A stretch of 64,000 nt of DNA from Anaerolineales bacterium UBA2181 (GTDB taxonomy: Bacteria; Chloroflexota; Anaerolineae; Promineifilales; UBA4811), in the NCBI GenBank assembly GCA_002328075.1, contig DCVT01000011.1:67636-131635 (forward strand). Direction: 5' to 3'. Within the stretch, counting starts at the first letter, position 1; each line of letters begins with the position of its first letter. Positions 58,877-64,000 of this stretch are shown here, piece after piece. Position numbers and translations under genes: made by a program. The notes beneath the pieces are model-generated. The model was not told the DNA's origin. It searched no databases and saw nothing but the letters and a program-made list of their open reading frames with translations.

Positions 58877-59857
58877 ATGGCAGTCAGCACCAAACCAACA
58901 GTCTATGTGACCCGGCACCTTCCGGACGAAGCCTGGAAAAGACTGTGGGAGTTTTGCCGGCCGGCAAGTTGGGATTTCGAGTACTCGCCCCCTAGCGCGG
59001 TGCTCCGCGAAAACGTGACGGACAAGGCGGGGTTACTGTGTTTGCTGACCGACACAATTGACGCTGAGTTGATGGATTCGGCCCCGCTACTGCGGGTGAT
59101 TAGCCAATGCGCAGTGGGTTACGACAATATTGATGTGCCGGCCGCCACACTCCGGGGAATCCGTGTGGGTAACACGCCGGGGGTCTTGACGGAAACCACG
59201 GCTGATCTTGCCTTTTGCCTGCTCATGGCGGCGGCTCGACGTGTCGTTGAGGGTGCCGAGTACGTCAAGGCCGGCCGATGGCAGACCTGGGGCCTGACCC
59301 TGCTTCTGGGTCAGGATGTTCATGGGGCTACGCTGGGCATTGTGGGTATGGGCCGCATTGGGGCAGCGGTTGCCAGGCGGGCTGGCGGGTTTGGCATGCG
59401 CATCCTGTACCACGACCGGGTCCGGAAACCGGCGCTAGAGGTCCAAGTCGGAGCCACCTTTGTCTCGCTGGACCGGCTGTTGTCAGAGGCTGACTATGTC
59501 ACGCTGCACGTTGATTTATCCGCCTCTACCCAGGGGCTGATCGGTGAGGCGGAACTGGACTTGATGAAGCCGACGGCCATCCTGATCAACACGTCACGCG
59601 GTCCGGTGGTTCAGACCGCGGCGCTGGTGACCGCTCTCAAGTCGGGCAAGATTGGTGCCGCGGCACTGGACGTGACTGACCCGGAACCGCTGCCAGGTGA
59701 TCACGAATTGCTTGGGTTGCCGAATGCGCTGGTCGTACCGCACATCGCCAGTGCCAGCTCGGCAACCCGGCTGCGAATGGCTATGATGGCAGTGGAAAAC
59801 CTGGAAGCGGGCCTGGCCGGCCGCCCGTTGCCTTATTCAGTGAACGCGCCGGACTGA
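58877..59857 (+). CDS. D-isomer 2-hydroxyacid dehydrogenase (glyoxylate/hydroxypyruvate reductase-like)
   Basis: A 326-residue NAD(P)-dependent enzyme of the D-2-hydroxyacid dehydrogenase family. The nucleotide fold has LGIVGMGRIGAAVARRA, the catalytic Arg is in INTSRGPVV, the Glu in DVTDPEPL, and the His in PHIASASSAT. Substrate loop CAVGYDNIDVPAATLRGI is present. It may reduce glyoxylate or hydroxypyruvate; given the glycine riboswitch-controlled aminotransferase on the other strand, a link with glyoxylate/serine metabolism is possible but unproven. The start ATG 58877 has GGAGG 5 bases upstream; the longer frame reads through the tRNA gene. Confidence 0.9.
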   Translation: MAVSTKPTVYVTRHLPDEAWKRLWEFCRPASWDFEYSPPSAVLRENVTDKAGLLCLLTDTIDAELMDSAPLLRVISQCAVGYDNIDVPAATLRGIRVGNTPGVLTETTADLAFCLLMAAARRVVEGAEYVKAGRWQTWGLTLLLGQDVHGATLGIVGMGRIGAAVARRAGGFGMRILYHDRVRKPALEVQVGATFVSLDRLLSEADYVTLHVDLSASTQGLIGEAELDLMKPTAILINTSRGPVVQTAALVTALKSGKIGAAALDVTDPEPLPGDHELLGLPNALVVPHIASASSATRLRMAMMAVENLEAGLAGRPLPYSVNAPD

Positions 59858-59900
59858 CCGGCGCAGTTCGCGTGCCGGGGAACCACAGAAGGCGCAACAA

Positions 59901-59926
59901 GGGAGGGGTTGCGCGCAACCCCTCCC
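59901..59926. terminator. Palindromic terminator between convergent genes
   Basis: A perfect 26-base palindrome (GGGAGGGGTTGCG and its complement) lies between the dehydrogenase stop and the DUF1015 stop. It can fold in either transcript. The following tract CTCTGTAA contains few T's, so release efficiency is uncertain. Confidence 0.7.
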
Positions 59927-59938
59927 TCTGTAATCGCC

Positions 59939-61264
59939 CTAGATGCGATCCTCCGGCCCCACCGGCAAGAAGGCAAGGCCGGTGATCACCTTGGGGTAAA
60001 AGTCGGTGGATTTCTGCGGCATCTTTTCGCCGGCCTGGGTGCAGGCGATGACCTGGTCCATTCGCGTCGCGTTCAGGAGAAACAGGAACTGAGCCCTACC
60101 GGCGAGCACCTGCGCATACCCGTCGTCAGGTTCGCGGAGGTACTCGATGTTTTCTTTGCGCTCAATGCTCTCCTTGGTGAGCCCCATGACGTGCTCCAAT
60201 ATGACTTCGTGCAGGATGCTCACGTCTAACTCACACCAGGACTGCACCCGGCCGGGCGCCAGTCGCTCCATCACTGCCCCGCCGGTCAATCGCAGTAGAT
60301 AGAACTGGTCCTCGGTTACCGCTCCCAGGCAGCCCACCTGGCCACGCAGTTCGTGTAGTTGGCTCTCCATCGCCGACCGGTCGGGAAGCTGGTCCACGGT
60401 AAAATAGCTCCGCACCCGGTCCATGACCTCGCCAGAGGACCTCAAGTGATAACTGTGAATCAACCGATGGGTGGGGAGGATGGTCAATCCGGGATCGCTC
60501 ATGCTGACCAGCGCCACCATGGCGTAGTTGTGGGCAGCGTCAGACAGGGCGTTGGGAAAACGGGCCTGCTGTTCTGCCTGGTAGTTGAGGGCAGTCTCGT
60601 ACCGGTGGTGTCCGTCGGCAATTATGAGATTGCGCTTGGGCGCCATCTCAGCTGCCACTGCCGAAACCACGCCCGGATCGGTAACCACCCAAGCCATCTG
60701 CCGGACGTCATTCTCGTACGACTCCCGAATGTCAATCTCTGGTGATCGGTCAATGGCTGATTGAAGAATCGCGTTGACCCGGTTTTCCGGGTCGGGGTAG
60801 AGCATAAAGATGTTCCCGAAATAGGCGTTCGTCGCGCGGGTGAGCAAGAGCCGATCGATCTTGGGCCCAGAAAGGGTGCGCTCATGAGGCAGGACCGTGC
60901 CCTCTTCAAACGGAACCAGTCCAAATGCGCAGATGAGCGCTTTTCGGGTGACGGTTTCACCGGTGGGCAGCGGGAATTGCTGGTGTAGCACATACAAGGC
61001 TGGCGTGTGCTCGCGTACGAGAATGCCGCGCTGGAGCCAGTCGCCCATAGCGTCACGGGCCCGGGTGTAGACGTTGTCCGTCTCCCCATCGCTAGAACCG
61101 TGCCGGCCCTTGATCAGGCGCACCACGTTCGCCGGATGCATCGCATAGTACCGGTCCTGAAGCTCCGGACCGATTCGGTCGTACGGCTGGGCAACCACAG
61201 CGCCCAGGTCCTGGACGCGGAGCCGGTCGTAACGGATGCCACGAAAAGGTCGAATCACAGCCAT
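59939..61264 (-). CDS. DUF1015 family protein
   Basis: A 441-residue DUF1015 protein, recognised from RPFRGIRYD near the N-terminus, VVAQPYDRIGPEL, the IADGHHRYETALNY motif in the middle and the long conserved body. The function of the family is not experimentally settled; genomic pairing with serA is common, suggesting a role in serine metabolism or kinase-like activity on serine. It follows serA by 7 bases and is the last gene of the riboswitch-controlled operon. Confidence 0.9.
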   Translation of the reverse strand: MAVIRPFRGIRYDRLRVQDLGAVVAQPYDRIGPELQDRYYAMHPANVVRLIKGRHGSSDGETDNVYTRARDAMGDWLQRGILVREHTPALYVLHQQFPLPTGETVTRKALICAFGLVPFEEGTVLPHERTLSGPKIDRLLLTRATNAYFGNIFMLYPDPENRVNAILQSAIDRSPEIDIRESYENDVRQMAWVVTDPGVVSAVAAEMAPKRNLIIADGHHRYETALNYQAEQQARFPNALSDAAHNYAMVALVSMSDPGLTILPTHRLIHSYHLRSSGEVMDRVRSYFTVDQLPDRSAMESQLHELRGQVGCLGAVTEDQFYLLRLTGGAVMERLAPGRVQSWCELDVSILHEVILEHVMGLTKESIERKENIEYLREPDDGYAQVLAGRAQFLFLLNATRMDQVIACTQAGEKMPQKSTDFYPKVITGLAFLPVGPEDRI

Positions 61265-61271
61265 TGGTTCT

Positions 61272-62183
61272 TCACCGCCTCGAAAACTGTATGAGCAGGT
61301 CCGCCACTTCTCCGCCGACTCGCTCCTGAGCCTCGCGGGTGGCAGCGCCGACGTGCGGAGAACCGAGCACCTGTTTCAGCTCAAAGAGCTTGTGCCCGGT
61401 ACTGGGCTCGTCAGCAAAAACGTCCAAGGCAGCCCCGGCGACCTTGCCGGCGACAATCCCGTCGTAGAGCGCGTCCTCGTCTACCGTACCACCGCGGCCG
61501 CAATTGATGACAAAGACCCCTGGTTTCATCTTTTCTATGGCGGCCGAATTCAGCAGATTGCGCGTTTCCGCGGTGGCCGGGACATGCAGCGAGATATAGT
61601 CCGACCGGCTGAACAACTCGTCAAGGGCGGCATATTCGATTCCCAACTCGGCCTCGATCTCGGGCTGCCGTTGCCGACGATAGTAGATAACGTCCATTCC
61701 CAGCGCCCGGGCGCGCCGGGCGGTGGCGAGCCCGATGCGGCCCAACCCGACGATACCCAATACCTTGCCCGCGATCTCAGAACCGGTAAACGCTTTTTTC
61801 TCCCACTTGCCTGCCTTCATAGAGGCGGTCATCTGCGGGATACTGCGCGCCAGGGCGAAAAGATACCCTATGGTCAGTTCAGCTACGGAGTCGCTGGAGG
61901 CGGCTGGGGTGTTGAGCACGGTAATCGCCTTGGATCGCGCATACTGCACATCGATGTTGTCCAGGCCTACGCCACCGCGAACAATCACCTTGAGGCCGGG
62001 CGCGGCATCAATCAAGGCGGCGCGCACCTTGGTGCGGCTGCGCACCACCATTCCATCATAATCACGTAGAATCTGCATCAACTGCTCGGGCGTCACGTCG
62101 GGCCGGTTGTCGACCTCTATGCCCGCAGCCTCAATCTGATCAACAGCGCTCTGTTCCGTTGCGTCGCATATCAGGACTTTCAT
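61272..62183 (-). CDS. serA: D-3-phosphoglycerate dehydrogenase
   Basis: Oxidises 3-phosphoglycerate to 3-phosphohydroxypyruvate, the first step of serine synthesis. The 303-residue protein is a short SerA: VIVRGGVGLDNIDVQYA, the nucleotide motif LGIVGLGRIGLATARRA, INCGRGGTVDEDAL (Arg) and ALDVFADEP (Glu), with HVGAATREAQERVG (His). It stops soon after the catalytic core and so lacks the ACT/ASB regulatory domains that give serine feedback inhibition in longer forms. AAAGGAG lies 6 bases before the ATG. It is between the aminotransferase and DUF1015. Confidence 0.94.
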   Translation of the reverse strand: MKVLICDATEQSAVDQIEAAGIEVDNRPDVTPEQLMQILRDYDGMVVRSRTKVRAALIDAAPGLKVIVRGGVGLDNIDVQYARSKAITVLNTPAASSDSVAELTIGYLFALARSIPQMTASMKAGKWEKKAFTGSEIAGKVLGIVGLGRIGLATARRARALGMDVIYYRRQRQPEIEAELGIEYAALDELFSRSDYISLHVPATAETRNLLNSAAIEKMKPGVFVINCGRGGTVDEDALYDGIVAGKVAGAALDVFADEPSTGHKLFELKQVLGSPHVGAATREAQERVGGEVADLLIQFSRR

Positions 62184-62206
62184 TCAAGGTCTCCTTTGAA
62201 GCCAAT

Positions 62207-63271
62207 CTACAGGCCCAAGACGTCCTCAATCTGGCCGACAAGCCATTTTAGGTCTTCCATCTGGAGGTCGCCCATGTGGGCGATCCGGAAGCAGATCTCC
62301 TTCAAGGGTCCATATCCGTTGGAGATCATGGCGCCGCGCGTGGCCAGCTCTTTGTTCAGGCCGGCAACGCTGATGCCACGAGTATTGTGAATATTGGTCA
62401 CAGTGTGGGAAAGATAACGCTCGTCGCCGTACAGCGCGAACTGCTTTCGGGCCCAATCCTGGACGTAGCCTGCCATTTGCGCGTGGCGCTTGAAACGGTT
62501 CTCCAACCCCTCGGCAAGCATTCGGTCCATCTGTACGTTGAGCGCGTTAATCAGGCTGATGACCGGCGTGGCGGGGGTTTGGTTCTTCTGAGCCGACTTG
62601 TCCAATGCGATAAAGTCGAAATAGTAACCCCGATTGGGAACCTGAGCTGCGCGTTCCATGGCCGCGTCGCTGACCGAGACCACGCACAAGCCCGGCGGAA
62701 GAGCGAAACATTTCTGCGTTCCTGCCAGGACGACGTCCAAGCCCCATTCATCAACGCGGATTTCCGCGCCCGCCATGGAGCTGACCGCGTCCACGCACAC
62801 CATCACGTCGGGGTACTTTTTCGCCACAGCGGCGATCTCTTTCAGAGGGTTCATGACTCCGGTCGACGTCTCGTTGTGCGTGATGCAGACGGTGTCATAA
62901 TCTCCCTTGGCCAGTTCTGCATCGACCATCTCTGGCGTGATCGCCTGGCCCGATTCGACCTGGACCGTGCCAATCTCCTTGCCGTTGGCCTGGGCAATCT
63001 GCGCCCAGCGCTTGGAGAACTCGCCGCAGTTGGTCATCAACGCCTTGGTCCGGACGCAGTTGCGCAGCGCTCCCTCCATCATGCCGGTAGACGATGAAGT
63101 GGAAAGCAGCACCCGCCCCTGGGTATAGAGGAGTTGCTGCAGTTTAGAGACTACTTGTCCATGAAGATCCGAGTAAAGCGAATCGCGATGGCCTATCATG
63201 GGCACTGCGGTGGCTTCAAGGATCTCGTCCACAACGTGGGTTGGCCCGGGGATAAAGAGTTTCTTGTACAC
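62207..63271 (-). CDS. Class V aminotransferase (alanine/serine--glyoxylate or phosphoserine type)
   Basis: A 354-residue PLP enzyme of the alanine-glyoxylate/serine-pyruvate aminotransferase family. FIPGPTHVVDEILEA opens the protein; the PLP lysine is in VVLAGTQKCFALPPG, and the preceding VCVDAVSSMAGAEI holds the Asp of the cofactor site. Beside serA, a phosphoserine aminotransferase role (as for SerC-like class V enzymes in some phyla lacking the standard form) fits the pathway. The glycine riboswitch upstream also fits an enzyme converting glyoxylate to glycine. These may be the same enzyme or the operon may serve both. GTG 63271 has AGGAG 7 bases upstream. Confidence 0.88.
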   Translation of the reverse strand: MYKKLFIPGPTHVVDEILEATAVPMIGHRDSLYSDLHGQVVSKLQQLLYTQGRVLLSTSSSTGMMEGALRNCVRTKALMTNCGEFSKRWAQIAQANGKEIGTVQVESGQAITPEMVDAELAKGDYDTVCITHNETSTGVMNPLKEIAAVAKKYPDVMVCVDAVSSMAGAEIRVDEWGLDVVLAGTQKCFALPPGLCVVSVSDAAMERAAQVPNRGYYFDFIALDKSAQKNQTPATPVISLINALNVQMDRMLAEGLENRFKRHAQMAGYVQDWARKQFALYGDERYLSHTVTNIHNTRGISVAGLNKELATRGAMISNGYGPLKEICFRIAHMGDLQMEDLKWLVGQIEDVLGL

Positions 63272-63295
63272 TGTGTTTCTCCTATATCAACCAAG

Positions 63296-63327
63296 AAAAA
63301 AAACGCACATCAAGAATGATTGTGCGT
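63296..63327 (-). terminator. Expression-platform terminator of the glycine riboswitch
   Basis: On the minus strand, ACGCACA (63321-63327) pairs with TGTGCGT (63303-63309) across an 11-base loop and is followed by eight T's (63296-63303 read on the minus strand). It lies between the second aptamer and the aminotransferase start. Confidence 0.85.
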
Positions 63328-63535
63328 CTCCCTGTCTGTTAACCTGAGAGATTCTCCACGTTCGCGGTGGATTGCCCCGTCGGTGTCTGCTGCATCACCA
63401 TTCTTGCGGTTCGCCAGCGACTTTCCAGAGCAGCGGAGTGAGAGGTCTATTTGCCTGAGAGTTTCACGCGCTCCAGCACACGGTAACGCACTTGCCCCTT
63501 CGGCGCCCCGCCGGGTCTTTCCCTCTTGCTCCCTA
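63328..63535 (-). ncRNA. Tandem glycine riboswitch
   Basis: Read on the minus strand. Aptamer 1 (about 63535-63434) has the core GCCGAAGGGGCAA and the 3' strand GAAACTCTCAGGCAAATAGAC. Aptamer 2 (about 63430-63328) has the matching GACGGGGCAATCC and GAATCTCTCAGGTTAACAGAC. These paired cores and their CTCTCAGG tails are the hallmark of the glycine-sensing (gcvT) class with two aptamers. The terminator that follows (63296-63327) gives an expression platform; whether glycine turns the operon on (as for gcvT operons) or off cannot be read directly. It has its own promoter and controls the aminotransferase-serA-DUF1015 operon. Confidence 0.92.
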
Positions 63536-63549
63536 TTTGGTTAGATGTC

Positions 63550-63578
63550 ATTTTACATCAAGCTGCAGCCGACGTCAA
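63550..63578 (-). promoter_or_regulatory. Promoter of the riboswitch-controlled operon
   Basis: On the minus strand: TTGACG (63573-63578), 17 bases, TAAAAT (63550-63555). Transcription would start near 63543, a few bases before the first aptamer. Confidence 0.75.
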
Positions 63579-63769
63579 CAACCAATTGCTCTTCCTGTGG
63601 ACCAGGAACAGGTGACCTGACACGGGGCGCAACATGAACCTGCTGCCGTTGTCGCAAACCTGACACACCGGGCGTACCGGATCGGTGAGCGGATGGGCCG
63701 GCACTTGACTCTCCTGAACATCGGACATGAGTTCGGGCAAACATTTGCGCCGGCGAATCTGGCATGAAG

Positions 63770-63821
63770 AAAGCCCCCTGGTGGTTGGTCGCATTTTCAA
63801 CCCGACCACACAGGAGGCTTT
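63770..63821 (+). repeat. Inverted repeat covering the transposase ribosome binding site
   Basis: The left arm starting AAAGCCCCCTGGTGG (63770) matches the complement of the right arm ending CACAGGAGGCTTT (63821) with a few bulges, around a loop near 63792-63802. The AGGAGG ribosome binding site lies inside the right arm. In an mRNA that reads in from outside, the site would be paired. Such fold-back protection of transposase translation is known in several insertion sequences. Confidence 0.7.
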
Positions 63822-63822
63822 C

Positions 63823-64000
63823 ATGTGCAAGTTTATCAATGCTGCTCGATTTGCGCGATTTCTGTTTGACCAAGACGATCAGGCCACCAAGGCAGGCTGT
63901 ATCCTGCAGGCTATCCTGGAAGCCCGTTCGCCGCGGCTGTCCGACATCTCTCAGCGTATGCCAGGGAATCCCGATGCTAACTACAAGTGCGTCCAGCGTT
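63823..64000 (+). mobile_element. Transposase gene, 5' part (cut by window end)
   Basis: From ATG 63823 the open frame runs to the window edge (59 codons). It includes ARFLFDQDDQATKAGCILQ and SPRLSDISQRMPGNPDANYK, which resemble the N-terminus of DDE transposases of the IS4/IS701 type; the family assignment is tentative. AGGAGG lies 5 bases before the ATG. The left end of the element should lie within 63580-63770, but without the other end I cannot define terminal repeats. A related pair of short direct repeats beginning CCTGACAC occurs near 63615 and 63659. Confidence 0.65.

Noticed and set aside
63558..63839. Minus-strand ORFs of 93-106 codons upstream of the riboswitch promoter
   Set aside because: They overlap the riboswitch promoter and the transposase leader, and have no recognisable motif.
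1..64000. CRISPR array, prophage or defence island
   Set aside because: No regularly spaced direct repeats, no phage structural or integrase genes and no defence-family motifs were seen; the only mobile gene is the transposase fragment at the right edge.

Overview
The window is about 60% G+C and looks like a chromosomal segment of a Chloroflexota bacterium (Anaerolineae/Caldilineae/Ardenticatenia-like). The supporting signs are monoderm-style lipoproteins with long Thr/Pro linkers, a secreted protein ending in a YLPII-type tail, an adenosylcobalamin-dependent ribonucleotide reductase, DUF1786 and DUF1015 proteins, and a dcw cluster with a CvpA-like gene inside it. Lineage is inferred from gene content only; no 16S rRNA gene is present.

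Layout. 1-1911 (minus): tex (cut by the window edge) and truD, the latter apparently leaderless. 2001-10764 (plus): a HAD phosphatase, a PP2C-like/beta-propeller membrane protein, an LCP-family wall-polymer ligase and two secreted lipoproteins, one a trypsin-like PDZ protease. 10903-13620 (minus): rsmI, a membrane-anchored unknown and a PpiC-type foldase. 13885-19562 (plus): three neighbouring secreted or anchored proteins sharing a clan-A glycoside hydrolase domain.

19657-37468 is a nearly complete division and cell wall operon: mraZ-rsmH-ftsL-ftsI-murF-mraY-murD-ftsW-murG-cvpA-murC-(small ORF)-murB-(ORF)-ddl-ftsQ-ftsA-ftsZ. Many start and stop codons overlap, and a promoter with a ladder of MraZ-type TGG repeats precedes it. 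It is followed by nrdR-nrdJ, an orphan pyruvate-kinase C-terminal-like protein and a WSS-type metallopeptidase. A bidirectional terminator then separates these from a 1156-residue duplicated 5'-nucleotidase on the minus strand.

46677-53741 (plus): DUF1786, YbaK-type deacylase, a small leaderless membrane protein, glnA behind an intrinsic terminator in its leader, secD-secF and a zinc alcohol dehydrogenase-like enzyme. About 800 bases of decayed-looking DNA follow, including a truncated GAF gene coupled to a sirtuin, then a response regulator fused to a CpaE-like ATPase. Divergent from these is secG, followed by a terminator and a solute-binding protein, then tRNA-Leu(CAG) and a 2-hydroxyacid dehydrogenase. 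The final minus-strand operon (class V aminotransferase, serA, DUF1015) is preceded by a tandem glycine riboswitch with its own promoter and terminator. The window ends inside a transposase gene whose ribosome binding site lies in an inverted repeat.

Nothing here is a clear new defence or mobile system. The most unusual items are the small coupled ORFs in the dcw operon, the glnA leader terminator, the leaderless promoter geometry, the clan-A hydrolase trio and the inactive-looking catalytic sites (a GH18-like module, the CpaE-like P-loop, and Cys for Ser in MurB).
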